From positions 1,431,001 through 1,495,000 of the forward strand of contig JANTQA010000070.1 of assembly GCA_027625915.1 (NCBI GenBank): a DNA stretch of 64,000 nt, in the 5' to 3' direction. Position numbers and translations under genes: made by a program. Within the stretch, counting starts at the first letter, position 1. Each line of letters begins with the position of its first letter. The stretch comes from Anaeramoeba flamelloides. Lineage: Eukaryota; Metamonada; Anaeramoebidae. Under the pieces are notes generated by a model that was not told the origin of the DNA, searched no databases, and saw nothing but the letters and a program-made list of their open reading frames with translations. This document shows, in pieces, positions 34,301-46,730 of the stretch.

Positions 34301-35199
34301 CATATAAAAGAAGCATAACACAGCTTCATTTTTTTATTTTTTATAGGAATGGAAGCATTATATGATTTTATAAAAATAAGCACCTAATTTATTTATTTTT
34401 TTTTTTATAAAAAAGTATTTTCTAATTTAAGAAATTTAATAACACTCATTTTTAATAACAATTCATAACTAATCTATGATTTATCAGAGATAATTTATGA
34501 TCTGAAATATAATTTTTCTTTTTTGAGAAAATATTTCCAGAAATATAAAAAAATTGTTAAAATTTATTTCTTATTTTTTCGCTTCCTTTTTTTTTTTTTC
34601 ACATTAATTTTTCTCATAATTATTGATCTTTATTAAATTCATCGAAACAGAAGAAACACTAACACTCCCAAAAAAATTACCAGAACTCCCACAAAAATTG
34701 CCAGAACTCCCAAAAAAATTACCAGTGCTCCCAAAAAAATTACCAGAACTCCCACAGGATTTACCAGAAGATTTACCAGACATCCCACAGGATTTACCAC
34801 AAGATCTACCTGATATTCCACAGGATTTACCACAAGATTTACCTGATATCCCACAGGATTTACAACAAGATTTACCAGAGCTCCCATTAAGATTACCTAA
34901 AGTTCCAAAAAGTAAAAATTTTCTTTTTTTTCACTTACTCCTTATAATAAAACATTTTTTAAAATATAATTTTCTCATTACTTCTTTGATCTTTTCTAAT
35001 ATTAGGAACCAAAAAAAAAGAGAAAAAAGAGAAAAAAGAGAAAAAAAAGAAAAAGAAAAAAAACAAAAATGAACGATCAACAACTGTTCAATCAAAAAAA
35101 CCACCAAATGTACCGAAAAGAAATAATACAGTGAATCGCATAAATTCAAATAATAAACCAAACAATCAATATGTGCCGAATTGGGCTAAAAAAAATTAA
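31390..35199 (+). CDS. NCF2: p67phox-like NADPH oxidase regulator (TPR protein)
   Basis: Three exons, 31390-32449, 34651-34911 and 35006-35199, give 504 aa. All junctions split the codon after base 1 and fit. Residues 20-190 form TPR repeats that follow human p67phox closely: 'ICFNKGLIHL', 'SISRDKFMAISYFQRAL', 'IDYTQMGMNYTL' and 'AEVLYNRAVSF'. In animals and Dictyostelium this TPR domain binds active Rac and helps switch on NOX. After it lies a weakly similar activation-type segment (about 195-225). A Gly-Arg-Gly-Gly repeat follows at about 255-300. Exon 2 then encodes a tandem Leu-Pro repeat ('LPELPKK', 'LPDIPQD'), and a basic C-terminus ends in VPNWAKKN. I see no SH3 or PB1 domain, unlike the animal protein. 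ATG 31390 is chosen because a GTG precedes it. Exon 1 is clearly less A/T-rich than its surroundings. Confidence 0.85.
32161..32315 (+). repeat. in-gene GGN-GGA tandem repeat (Gly-Ile-Gly/Gly-Arg-Gly)
   Basis: Nine-base units of the form ggtggaata or ggcggaaga code for Gly-Gly-Ile and then Gly-Gly-Arg. They change from the Ile to the Arg form along the array. It is within exon 1 of the p67phox-like gene and in frame throughout. Confidence 0.9.
32537..32985 (+). repeat. GTTAG-type internally palindromic repeat, copy 2
   Basis: The phrases are the same as in the copy at 7408-8220, including 'cgttagcttttctagaattc', 'aagtgttctaggtttttt', 'aaaaaacctaacgaaaatc' and 'ctctacggcactctac'. Many adjacent words are inverted copies of each other. 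It starts about 90 bp inside the p67phox intron. Confidence 0.8.
33092..33240 (+). repeat. 158-bp dispersed repeat, copy 2
   Basis: This is nearly identical to 8388-8545, with changes mainly at 'cttagcctatt' and 'tttgtgactcc'. It lies to the right of a GTTAG-type block at similar spacing, as in copy 1. Confidence 0.82.
34669..34900 (+). repeat. Leu-Pro tandem repeat in p67phox exon 2
   Basis: Seven-residue units of the LPELPKK type (about four) are followed by eleven-residue units of the LPQDLPDIPQD type (about four). The DNA repeats with the same 21- and 33-base periods, so the array grew by tandem duplication. Such regular Pro spacing could serve as a ligand for SH3 or similar domains. That is inference. 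Confidence 0.85.
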
Positions 35200-35559
35200 T
35201 TTTTTCTTTTAATTTTACTTTTACTTTTTTATAGAAAAAAATTACTAGGAATTACATTTTTTATATTCTTTTTTCTACTTACAGATTTTTAATTTTGGTC
35301 TACTTGTTTTTTTTGTTTTTCTTTTTGTTCTAATAATGTTTTATATCTAATTTATTCTTCTTTCTTTCATAATTCTAAAAGTAAAAAAAATTTAATAAAT
35401 TTAATTTTAAAATAAATCTTGGCAGATATTTTATTACAAACAATCATAATATTTCGTTATTTTCTTTTTTTTTTATGATAAATTTTTAATTTTGTTATTC
35501 AATTATCGTTTTTATTACTTTTTTTTATATAATAATTTTGAAAATAAGATATTTTGGAC

Positions 35560-37130
35560 TATTTAGAGATTGAATATTAAACGAAAAAGCTAAGCACAGC
35601 CAAAAAGAATTCAGAAAATCACCTTTTGCTATATATAATTAAGCTATTTTGATATGAATTTTGAGAACAATCAAATTTAAAATATGTTAATGTTTCGTTT
35701 TAAAAACTGTATTATCATTAGTAAAGTTTAAATTGAACCTCGAGAGCAAAGTCTTTCAAAAGAGTCTATCTTTGTAGTTATCTTCTGTATAAAACCAAGA
35801 ATAACAAATTCAAGTTAATCTTCCAAAAAGGGGTTTCAGTTAAAAAAAATGATGAGAAAACTCAAAGTTGAAAATATCAGATCTTCATACATATAATAAC
35901 AAATAAATATGAAAGAGTTAGAATGCTGTTTTTTTATCTTTTATCAAATTATTTTACACTTCCAATTCAAAATCTGAAGATAAATCAAATTCGAAATTTT
36001 ATAATGTCTTTTCAAAGATAATTCAACTCAATCTTCATTAGTAGATGAACCTGAAACACAGAACCTTAAATTTGTGAAAGCATTAAGATTTACAAAACTT
36101 TATTTTCAAAATAGTTATGAAGAAGTGAATATAAGATAAAAAAAAATGATGTTTAAACAGCAAAAAATATTTTTTGCTATTCTTTCGATAAATTGACTTA
36201 CCTACAAAAGAAATTTTCAAAAGTTAAAATAAAACAAGAACTTGGTTGAACACTTTTTCTAATATTTAACAAGAAGCTTAAAAAATTATATATTGTGAAA
36301 AAGGAAAGATTTAATTTTTGACATAACTGATAGGTTTTTATATCTAACTTTCATATTATTTTACTTTGGCGTTTTAGGAATTTTAAATTTGTGATACAAG
36401 TTGTATCAAAAATGATCGACTTTGGAATTATCTAAACTAAAATTCAAAATTTTCGACACAGCTACAATGTTCCAAACAATCACAATAATACAATTTCATT
36501 GAAATTGAAGATAATTTTGATTTTTTGTAAAATATGAAAATCATTTTTTCATCTTTTAGTTTTTGTTTTCATTTCATTGTTTGAATTACGTAATTTGTTT
36601 CGTTGGATCAAAAAATTTTTATCAACAATTGATATTATGTTAAAGTTGAAAGTTGTTCCAAATAGAAGAACTCAGATAAAATTAGTTGGTAGTATCTAAT
36701 CTTTTGATCGATCAATAATTCCTAATAGAATTTCAACAAATTTACTAATGTATTTTTTTGTTTTGCTCTCTCCAAAATTTTTAACACACACATGATTTAT
36801 TTGTATTTATAATTATTTATTTATTGTTTTGCGAGTATTGTAATTAATAAACAAGTGTTAACATTTCAATTAGTGAATGGTTCTAATTTGGTAAATCTTC
36901 TTGAATTGATTAAATAAGTTTTTTTTTTTCACAAATCGAATTTTGGTGTGTTAAAAATTTTGAATTGGGGTTTATTATATCAAATATACTCAGTTTGTTA
37001 TCGAAACTAAATTCATTTTAGAGTTCGAGTTATAATATGAGTAAAATTTCACTTTTTCATGCTTTATAAAATTTATTTTTTTATCAATAATATTTGTTTG
37101 TTGCTAAAATGAAAATTAATATTTTTTTTT
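35560..37130 (+). repeat. diverged dispersed repeat, pair B copy 2
   Basis: This is the partner of 14090-15290, with shared ordered blocks at both ends ('agaattcagaaaatcacc', 'gatgagaaaact', 'ttcactttttcat'). The Tc1-like MITE at 36442-36966 appears to have inserted in this copy. Confidence 0.45.
36442..36966. mobile_element. 525-bp Tc1-like MITE, copy 1
   Basis: The left end reads ATTCAAAATTTTCGACACA. The reverse complement of the right end reads AATTCAAAATTTTTAACACA. The interior matches 59734-60249, with shared words such as 'tacgtaat.tgttt', 'ttttgatcgatcaa', 'atttcaacaaatttac' and 'tatttttttgtt'. Terminal 'CCAAAAATTTGGACAC'-like sequence is typical of Tc1/mariner-family ends. It is non-coding. 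Confidence 0.72.
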
Positions 37131-39316
37131 TTTTTTTTGTAATAAATATATATATATAAATTAAGTTCATATTTTCGAGTTTCATATCTTAGTTAAAAAA
37201 TTTTGTCCCAAAAAAGAAATTAAGTGACTTATATTTTTTAAAAAATAAAATGAAATATCTTTGAGATCTAGATAAATCTTTCTGTTTGTAATTTATATTT
37301 TACCTTCTTGAATGAATGAATTAACCTCATCTCAAACAATTTATGGTTTTTGGTCTATCATTTGAATCCAAAATTCCACATGTTTCCAATATAAAAATAA
37401 TAAAAAAGTAACCAAATAATTTTATGAATGATCAAGTTGATTGTTAAAAATAGTGTATCACATTTTTCCTTTTATTGAAAAAAATTTTAATTTAGCAATT
37501 GTCAAAACTAATTTTATTGAATTTAAAATTATTAATATTTAGATTATTATCCCAGATAATAAAATTAATTAAGGTATTGGTAATTGAATAAATCTAAAAT
37601 TTAACAAAATTTTTATCCATTCACTTTTTACCAATTAAGTATCTATGTTATATACTTTTAATTTTGGAAAAAGTCATATTCACATTTTTCAAAAAAGAAA
37701 TAAAAATATGAAAAATACTCTAATTTGTTAAATATTTTATACAATATGTTTGTTATTTCTCTGCAAGAACTTAATAAAACAATTTAAATGATTTTTAGCA
37801 GAAAAAAAATGATTTTTAACTTTGAGGATAAAATTCAAAAATTCACAAATATACCTTCAAGAAAATTTTATTTTGAAAAATTAAATTCTGTATTATAATA
37901 TAAATAGAATTATAAAGTAAAATTTTAAATTATTTTCAAAAAATAAATTTGAAAACTAATTCTATATAAAACAATATGACTATTTTTCTAAAGTCTGTTT
38001 ATTACTATTTTAATATATCTAATAGAATTATCTCTCAAAAAGAATAAAATCATTACATTAGTCTCTAATGTAAATAATCTAATTATTTGTTTAATTGTTA
38101 TAAAAATGGTAATCATAGTTGTATATATTTTTATTCTTTTAGAATAAAATCAATAATAACATTTTATTGACTAACAAATAAATTGAAAAAAACCAAACCA
38201 TTTTATACAAAATTTTCTTAATATATTTCATTGTTTATATCATTTTTTTTTTGACATATGGGATCTACAAAATATTTAATCATATTCTAACATCAATAAA
38301 AATATTTAATTTTTTTTCTGATATGTTTCTGTAAAAGACTAATCCTTTACATTTTCTAAATTTTTAAAAATATTTTTTAAAAATACTTTCTCTTGTATTT
38401 TAAATTCTTTTGATTTTCTTTAAAATAAACTTAAATTAGTTGAGTTGAGGGAAAACCTGAATTATAACTCTTTTTTTTCATTCACACTCAAACAATACTA
38501 TCAAATAGATCATTCTTGGTTGATTTTTTTTTGATTTAGAAAATTAAAATTATTTCCAAACTAATCCTAAAAACAAAAATATTTATGAATTTAATGAAGT
38601 TTTTTTGACCATATTTTTCCTTTAATTAATTTAAATATCAAAATTTTTTTGTATTTTTTTTTGTTTTTTTGTGAATAATTTTTAATATTAGAATATAAAT
38701 GATTAGTTTTTCTTTTAATATCACTATCAATTATATCATCAAGATTTCAAAAAAAAATAAATTCCATTAGAAGACAACTTTACTTCTCATAGAATCTCTT
38801 CTAATAAAAAAACAACCATTCTAAACTTATTTAAAGTGGATTAGAATCAACATTATCACTGCTTGAACCCTTTTATATATTCACACAACTTGCACTATTA
38901 CCATGATTTATTCCCTTGAACTTTATTCAACCAAAAAATCTAAAAGTAAATAAGTAAAAGGAGCGAAGCAAAAATAAAAAAAAAAGTTCAAAAAAGTCCA
39001 AAGAAAAAAAATATAATATTATAAACAAAATATCTGAGATAAAAACAAATTACAAAGAATAAATAAAAATAAAAATTTTATTTTTTTAAGATTTTCAAAT
39101 AAAAATATTTTGAGATTTAAATAATCAAAATATTTATTTTAATTACAATAAAAACATTAATCATATATATATATATATATATATATAAGAAAAAAATATT
39201 ATAAAAAAAAAAAAAAAAAAAAAATGTAATTTAAAAAATTATAAGATATAAATCCATATATAAGACATATATTAAAAACAAAATAAAAGAATTATATCAA
39301 ATAATAAACATATTAA

Positions 39317-42300
39317 TTATTTTTCAAAACTTTTTGATAAGACCAGCGATAATTTTAACATTTTAATCCAAATATTTAATTGGAATTGATTATGTAAACC
39401 AATTATAATATCTTTATCAGAATAAACAAGTTTGAAACAGAACTTTAAAGATTCTGTTTCCCATCTCATTAATCTGAATTTTTTTAATTTGATTGTCATT
39501 TTTGGTTTTAATAAATTGTTTTCATCTTTATAAATAAGTAATTGATTATTATTTAATACTGCAAACATTTTTTCCCATTTTTTTCTAAAGTTTTTTTTGG
39601 TTTCCAAAAATACAATACCTTTATGATTAATTGTATTATTATGATCGTTTATCATTTTTAAGTGTAACTCATTTTTTTCATTTCGATTTTGTTTTATAAT
39701 TAAATCGTCCTCCTTCAGAAATTCTAATAAATTGATTCCGCTTTCCTCTCCCCTTCCCTCTTCCTCTTTCTTCACCATTTCCCTTTCGCTTTTACCCACC
39801 TTCTTCTTTCTTTCTTCTTCGTTTTGAAGATATTCAATATATAATTCTATTTCAGCCTCTTGATCCAATCTCTGTTCTAAAGTGCCTTCTAAGGGTAGAA
39901 CTTTGCCTATAACATTATTTATTGCATTTAAGGTAAATTCTAAATTTTGTTTGGATTTTTTTAATCCAAAAATTTCCCTTTTTTGGTTATAATTATTTTG
40001 AAAATTTTGTTGATGTAATAAAAGTTGTTTTTTTTCTATTTCCAATTTCTGTATCCTTCGGCGTAATTGTTTATATTTGAGTATTAATTCTTCAGATACT
40101 TCAAGAGAATTAGTTTGTTGCTGTTGCTGTTGAAATTTTTGTTTTGATTTAATTCTTTTTTCGTATTCTATTTTTTTTAACTCTTTAACTAATTGATTAA
40201 TTGTGTATTTCAATTTGCTATTATCCTGATGTAATTTTTTCAAAATTAATAACTGTTTAACGTCCCCCGATACCTTTATTAACATATCAGTGGCCCCTTC
40301 AATATAATTACTTAATATTTTGGAATTTTCTTCTTTTTTATTTTCAATTTTTTTTTGTAATTCTTTTTCATTTTCAATTTTGATAATAATATCATTTTGG
40401 AGATCTAATCTCTTATTTCTTAATGTTTGAATTTCTAATTGATCTTGGTCAATTTCGTCTAATACCAAAATTAACTCATTTTTAATTGATTCCAAATTAT
40501 TCACACTCATGGTATTGAAAATATTAATACCCACTGGTGGTATTGATTCTCTTTTTTTATCATATTTCTGAAACTCCAGATAACGGTGTTCAATCCTTTC
40601 AACGAAAATCAAATTGTCTTGATTGATTTTTTGAACCGTGGATTCCTTTTGTTCTTCGACGGTTAGGAATTCATTAGCAAGATTTACTAAATTCCTTTTG
40701 TATTCTAATTTTATTATCTCATATTTTTGTTCTAGTTGTTTGGAATTTGAAAATTCTAATTTTATTTTATTCCTTGCCCATGAAAAGATATAATTTAACA
40801 AATAATCTAAATCGTGATCTATCAAATACTGTTTTTTAATTCTCTCAAAATTATCAATTGGAAAAATGTTATCTATAATTTCTTCAATATAATTGAGAAC
40901 CCATATTCCAATTCGATCTAATTCATCTTGAACAAATGTATTTTCTTCATAAATTTCTGTCAAATCATTTCTTGAAATTTCAACTTTATTAATTAATTCT
41001 TCAATTTCTTCGCTTAGGGTATCGTAATCTTTTTCATTATTTTCCAATTGATCATGATCATGAAATTCAGCTTGATAATGGTTATAATCTTCATTGTAAT
41101 AATAATCTTGATTAATATTTAATATATTGTTGTTGTTATTTTCTTGCTCTTTTTCTTTTTCTTGCTCTTGTTCTTGTTCTTGTTCTTGTTCTTGCCACTC
41201 TTGCTTTTCGCCCCCCCGTTCTTGTTCGTAATATTGCCACCCTTCTTCTTCCTCTTGCTCTTGTATTTTTTCATTGTTTTGTAATGTTTCTAATTTTAAT
41301 ACAAGCTCTGGTTGAGCAATATAAAGTTGTGTAAAAATCTGTTCAAATAATTGATTATCTCCATTAATTAAATCCTCAGTTTTTAATTTTATTTCAACTC
41401 CCAACTATTTTAATTATTTTTTTTAAATAAAAAAAAAAAAATATTAAAAAAGTAAAATATTAAAAGATAGGAATGAAATAAATTAAAATAATTGAAATAA
41501 AAAAAAAAAAAAAAAAAAAAATATTATTATTAAACGAACATGTTGTAATAGATTTAATATCCATTGGCTAGTAGCATATAAATTATCTTTTTTTTCTTCT
41601 GTGTTGATATACTTATTAATTTCTTCTTCCCCAAATATTAATTTGAATAAGTCAATTAATTTATCAACTAAATTATATTCTTCGTTCTCCTCCCAAGTTT
41701 CTTCGTTAATAAGATTGTTTTCTTGATTTGATTGATATTTTTCAGAAACAAATTTATTTTGATCATTTTCATCATTTTGAATTTCTATCAAATCTTCATT
41801 AACTATATTATTTTCTTCATTTAATTGAGATCTTTCGAATAGAAATTCGTTTAATTCGTTTTGTTGATCTTTTATAGAATTATTCTCTTCAAAAAATAAT
41901 GGTTCTGGGTTTATTTGTTTTATTAGTATTTTTTCACTTTCTAAACATTGGGTATTTAAAAGGACTTTTTTCATTTCAATTTTATGTTGTTTTAAATTTT
42001 CCTTTTGATTTATATCGTTAAAGTCATTACCTTTATTTGTTTCATTTTCTCTTCTCACCATATTGTCATTTCCATTTTCATATTCATTTTCATTTTCATT
42101 TTCATTTTTATTCAAATTTATAGTTTTATTTTTTGTGCTTTCTTCTTCCTTTTCTTTCAAGGTTTTATTTTTTGGTTGTTCAATCCATTTATCTTGTTCT
42201 TGATTATTTTTTCGTTCTTTTTTATTTAGATTTTTTGATATATTTTTGTTTTCTAAGATATTTTTTTTTTCGATTTTTATTTTGTTTTTTTTTTTCATTT

Positions 42301-45300
42301 TTACTTTTTTTTTCATTTTTATTTTTTTCCGCTTTCCTTTCCATCCTTTAAATGGTTGGCTAAATGAAATAATTTCTTCAAATTCATCATCATTATTTCG
42401 GTCCTTTTTATCTTCTTTATTACCAAAATTTAATTCTTTGTTATTATTTATTTCTTGTTTTTTCCCAATGTTTATATTATTCATATCAACTTCTTGGAAT
42501 TCATCATCACTCTCTGTACCATTATCTTTGCCAAATAACACTTCGTTTCCAATAAAACTAGAATCAATCCATTCATCTTCAGAATACTTTAATTCACTTT
42601 TCCCATTATTTTTCTTTATACTTTGTGGTTGGAAATCTTCATCAACTTCCTTCCAGTCATCTTCTTGTAAATCCGCTTTTAAATCTAAATCAAAATCTTC
42701 ACCTTCGCTTGAAGATGATGAATCTTTCTTTATATTTTCTTTTTCAATTTCTTCAAGTAATTCTATTATTTGTTCCTCGGATAATTTCTTTTTTTCCTCT
42801 TTGTTGCCATTTTCTATTTTTTTTTCATTTTTATTTTCTCTTTGTATTTCCTTCCCCCTTTTCTTTTCAATTTGAATATTATTTTTAGTTTCAATTTCAT
42901 TTTCATTTTTCATTTTTGATTCTTTATTTTTTTTTTTAATTTCCTTTTCTTTATTTTGTTTTTTTATTTCGTTTTCTTTATTTTTTGTTTCATTTCCTTC
43001 TTCATTAAAAATAGATTCAATTTCTGATTTATCAAATTCTGGCTGTGAAAGATTCTTTTTATTTTTTATTAAATCAATATCTTTTAATTCTTCGGGGTCT
43101 TTTTCATCAAGCATTTGTAAAACATCCAAACCAGGATCTTTTTTGTTATTTAAATTTTCCTCAAAAGAAATAAATTCATTTTTGTTTTCATTTTCAGTTT
43201 CATTTACCATTGAACTCGAACTCGAACTCGAACTTTTAGATTTTAATTCGGTTTCATTAATAAGTATTGTTTGGTGAAATCTACTTTGGGTGACTTTCTT
43301 TTTTATTTTTTTTGGATTTGTAATATTTACTTTTTTTAAATTTTTACTATTTATTGCTTCTTTAGGAACTGTTTCATTACAGTCAGTTTCACTTTTAAGG
43401 CACAAACTTGCAACGAAATTTAAGGCACAATAAAAATCTCAAATTAAAGCACAAAATTCAAATTCTAGTAAAATAAATTGTAAAAAAAAATATTACAAAT
43501 TTTGTGCCTTAATTTGAGATTTTTTTGTGCCTTAAATTTCGTTGAAAGTTTGTGCCTTAAAAGTGGAACTGACTGTATATTTTTTTTTATTTTTCTCATT
43601 GTTTATATTTTGTTCAATTTTCACTTGATTCTTAATTGCTTTATTGGTTTCATTTTTAATTTTATTCTTCAATTCGACTTTTTTATTATTTGTAATAATT
43701 TCGTCATTATTATTAATAATAATTCCATTTTTATTTAATGAAACATTTAAATTTTTAAAATTATGATCTATTTGTTTATTTTTATTGGATGTTGATTCTT
43801 CTGATTCCTCATTAACCCTTTTGGTATCAATATGATTCATTCCATCAAAAATATTTTCTAAAGAACCTGCTTGAAGAATATTATTTTCTTCAAAATTAAT
43901 TTGGCCATATAATATTTCAAAATTTTCAATATCTTTATTTTCCTGATTTTCCTCAATTAATTCTAGATAAGTAGAAAGGGTGCTCTTATCTTTAGTATTT
44001 GATGATGAATTATCAGAAAATAACTCTTCCGTATTAACAAGAGATGAAGTATTATTTTGATCATCTATTGAAAATGAATTTGAAAAGGACAAAGGATTAA
44101 AATCAGAAATAGTTTTTTTTTTTTTTCTTAATTCATTTTCGTTTTCATTTTCTTTTTGTTCCTCTTTAATCACAAAGTTTTCGTTGTCTTCTTCGATTTG
44201 TTTTTTAATTTCCTTTCCATTTTGTTTTCGGTTATTATTATCCATATTATTATTATTTTCTTCCTGTTGTTTTATTTGATTATCTGTATCAAGAATCCAT
44301 TTTTCAATTTCAGAAATATCATTTTCAGTAATATTTGGATTATCTTGTAAATTTCCAAATATTTTTTCCATTTCATTTGATTGATCTGATTTCAAACCAA
44401 CCATTGTTTGCTTTTCAAGAATTTTATCCATTTCATTGATGAAATCATCAATATTTTGATCACCAAAGTCTTCGGTTTCTGGTAATAATTGTGAATCAAA
44501 ATCAAAACTTGAATTTGATTTGAAATCTTTATAAATTTCTTCTAAATTTAGTTCTTCTTTATTGTTATCACCATCCTGTATTGTTTCTTTTTTAGTTTGT
44601 CCTTTTTCTTCTTCTTCTTCTTTAATCTCGTTCCCAATTGCTTCCTCTTCTTTATTGACTTCTTTATTATTTTTGCTAATTTCATTTAAAATAAACTCAA
44701 ATCTTTTATTAATTGTCTCATTTCCATTTATTATTTCATCCATTCTATTTTGTCTTTTATTATTTTCTTCAAGATCTTTTTGATTTTTTTTTTCACTTTC
44801 TTTTCCAATTTTCATTATATTTTCTATTCCAAATTCTTCTATTTTTTCATTTTGATCCATTTTTTCTTTATTTTTATTTTCATTTGTTTTATTATTTTCG
44901 TTCGGATTTAAATTTTCTTTTCTTTTGTTATTTTCTTTATCTTCCTTTTTCTTTTCTTTCGCTTTATTTTCATTTTTGTTAAGAACTTTATTGTCATTTT
45001 CTTTGGTGATTGCTTCTGTTTCTTTAACCTCATTTTTTTCATTGGTTTTTATTTTGGTCTCTTTTTCAAGATCGTTTTTGTTTTTTTTTTCACTTTCTTT
45101 TTCAATTTTCATAATATTTTCTTTTTTGAAACCTTCATTCATATTTATATTTTCTTTGATAATTTTACTAATTTTACTTTCGTGATTTTCTTCAGACTTA
45201 ATTTCTCTATGATTATTTGGACTTTCATTTTTTTCCTGTGTTCTTAATTCTATTTGTTTCTTTTTTGCCTCTTTTGTTTTTAATATATTTTTGTATATCT

Positions 45301-46189
45301 TTTCATTTTCGTTTTCTCTTTCTTTATTTTCTCTTTCTTTTTGTTCTCTATTGTCACCAAGGTTTTTATTTTCTATTTCTGGTTTTGAGCCAAAATTATT
45401 TGTTAGTTTTTGGTTTTTTATTTGGGATCTGTTGAAATTTTCTGTTTTTTTTTTTTTTGTTTTATCTTTTGATTCAGTTAATTGTTCATCATTAGTAATT
45501 TCATTATTTTTTTTTTCAGAATTCAAATAATCTTTTGGAGTGCTTATAAAAAAAGTGTTATGATTGTTGGGATTGCTTTTATCGTTGGGGTTGTTCTTTC
45601 GTAAAGATTTTTGATCTTGTTGTTGTGTATTTTTTTGTTGATTAAAGGCCTTTGAATTTTCTAAATGTTTTTGGTATGTCGGTGAAAATTTTTTTATTTC
45701 TTCATCTTTTGGTTGGGGTTTTAGTTTTAAAGAAAGTTTTGAATTGTCTGTTTTTGTTTGTGGATTTTTCATTATATAATTCTTTTTATAACTAACACCC
45801 ACCGTTACCCACTTATTCTTTTCATTACCACTTCTCACAACTGTTCCTCTTCCTCTTCCTCTTCCTCTTCCTCTTCCTCTTCCTCTTCCTCTTATTGCTG
45901 TTGCTCTTCCGCTTCCTCTTGTAACACCTACTTTTCCCCAACTGTATTTTCGTTTCACATGATTTTGTTCACCTAACCTTAAGTTTCTTGACTTTTGGAC
46001 TTTTTTTTCAAAAGTCTGTATTGTTCTTAAAACAATTTTTGGATCAGTTTTTTCGTTTGTTTTTCTCCATGGCCGTTGTGGTTTATATCCTGTTGAGGGT
46101 ATCTTTAAATTGAATTTTTTTTCAGATCGATTATCTTGATTGTTGTTTTGTTGTTCAAATTTCTTTAAGAGATTTTCAAATTTGGACAT
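39317..46189 (-). CDS. very long CH-domain and PH-domain protein gene, cut by a MITE
   Basis: On the minus strand, ATG is at 46189, coding runs to 43576, the MITE occupies 43380-43575, coding resumes to 41540, an intron covers 41405-41539, and coding ends at 39317. Without the insertion the frame is open for about 2179 residues. The start MSKFENLLKKFE is preferred over an upstream frame without homology. An Arg-Gly repeat lies at about residues 100-120, and about 1300 residues of Lys/Glu/Asn/Gln-rich sequence follow. The calponin-homology half-domain 'LFKLIFGEEEINK...ILNLLQHLGVEIKLKTEDLINGD' spans the intron, at about 1425-1510. Long coiled coil comes next, and the last 100 residues are a PH domain ('KGIVFLETKKNFRKKWEKMF' to 'WIKMLKLS'). 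CH and PH domains point to an actin- and phosphoinositide-linked cortical scaffold. As sequenced, translation would stop inside the MITE after about 885 residues. The family is not otherwise recognised. Confidence 0.75.
41405..41539 (-). other. 135-bp intron splitting the CH domain
   Basis: The donor is 'ttacaacat|gttcgt' and the acceptor 'aattaaaatag|ttggga', phase 0 on both sides. The joined sequence LLQH-LGVEIKL gives a continuous CH-domain motif. The gap between two long minus-strand frames is therefore an intron, not a gene boundary. The donor is weaker than the usual GTAAG-type in the window. Confidence 0.75.
43380..43575. mobile_element. 196-bp GGCACAAA MITE inserted in the CH-PH gene
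   Basis: The foldback runs from CAGTCAGTTTCACTTTTAAG on the left to its mirror on the right, and is flanked by TA at 43378-43379 and 43576-43577. It closely matches 19785-19981. Insertion plus target duplication is 198 bp, a multiple of three. The host reading frame is the same on both sides, and removing one TA and the element gives a continuous coding frame reading KKKYNETVPKE. Confidence 0.92.
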
Positions 46190-46730
46190 CAAATTTAAAA
46201 AGTCAACAATTCGAGTTTTTGTTTTTAATAGAACAAGAAGGGATTGAAGCAAAAAAAAAAGAAATTTCCAAATAAAAAAAATCTTCAGAACAAAAAATCC
46301 CAAAAAATAAAATACAGAGTCTTCGGAAAAACCTTATATTAATCTTTTTTTTTATTCTTACTTTTTGTTTTTGTGTCACCAGATCATAATACAATTTTTA
46401 AAAATTAAAATATTCTCGGAAAGAATAATGAGAATTTGAAATTTTCAAAATAAAAAACCAAGGGGTTTTTTGTTTTTGAAATTTCTAAAAGTCAGTGAAT
46501 TGGTGAATGGTTTTTTTCCCTTTTGATAAATATTTAGTTTTTATTTTTTCATTAAAGAATTGAGTAAAATATTGTTGTCATTTCCAAAGACTCAATTTTT
46601 ACAAAAAAATATAACCACAAAAAATAAAAACCTGACTGGTTTATCAGAACTACTTTTGGTTAGATCAATAACACAAAAATAAGAAGATTGAAGAAAAAAA
46701 AAAATGATTACATTATTCGAATAAAAGGGG

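Larger units (their letters stand above)
32450..34650 (+). other. 2.2-kb first intron of the p67phox-like gene, repeat-bearing
   Basis: The donor is 'tcaaaag|gtaaaa' and the acceptor 'atcgaaacag|aagaa'. It contains the GTTAG-type block 32537-32985 and the 158-bp repeat 33092-33240, then an A/T-rich tail. The second intron of the same gene (34912-35005) is only 94 bp, so the repeats account for much of the difference. Confidence 0.75.
35200..39316. other. intergenic, diverged repeat with nested MITE
   Basis: The interval holds repeat pair B copy 2 (35560-37130), the Tc1-like MITE 36442-36966, an (AT)n run at about 39163-39186 and a poly-A run at about 39200-39222. No exon was recognised. Confidence 0.55.

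Noticed and set aside
38831-38869. Minus-strand 'GSSSDNVDSNPL' frame resembling a protein C-terminus
   Set aside because: Only 12 codons, a weak acceptor and no upstream partner. The CH-PH gene already ends at 39317.
39165-39222. AT and poly-A runs as a telomere or centromere signal
   Set aside because: Simple A/T microsatellites are scattered throughout this genome window. No telomere-type repeat array is present.
43380-43575. MITE acting as an in-gene intron
   Set aside because: GT and AG dinucleotides exist near its ends (for example 'gtcagt'), but the pairs I tried lead to a stop or wrong phase. The first in-frame stop precedes the internal GTAATA...CTAG pair.
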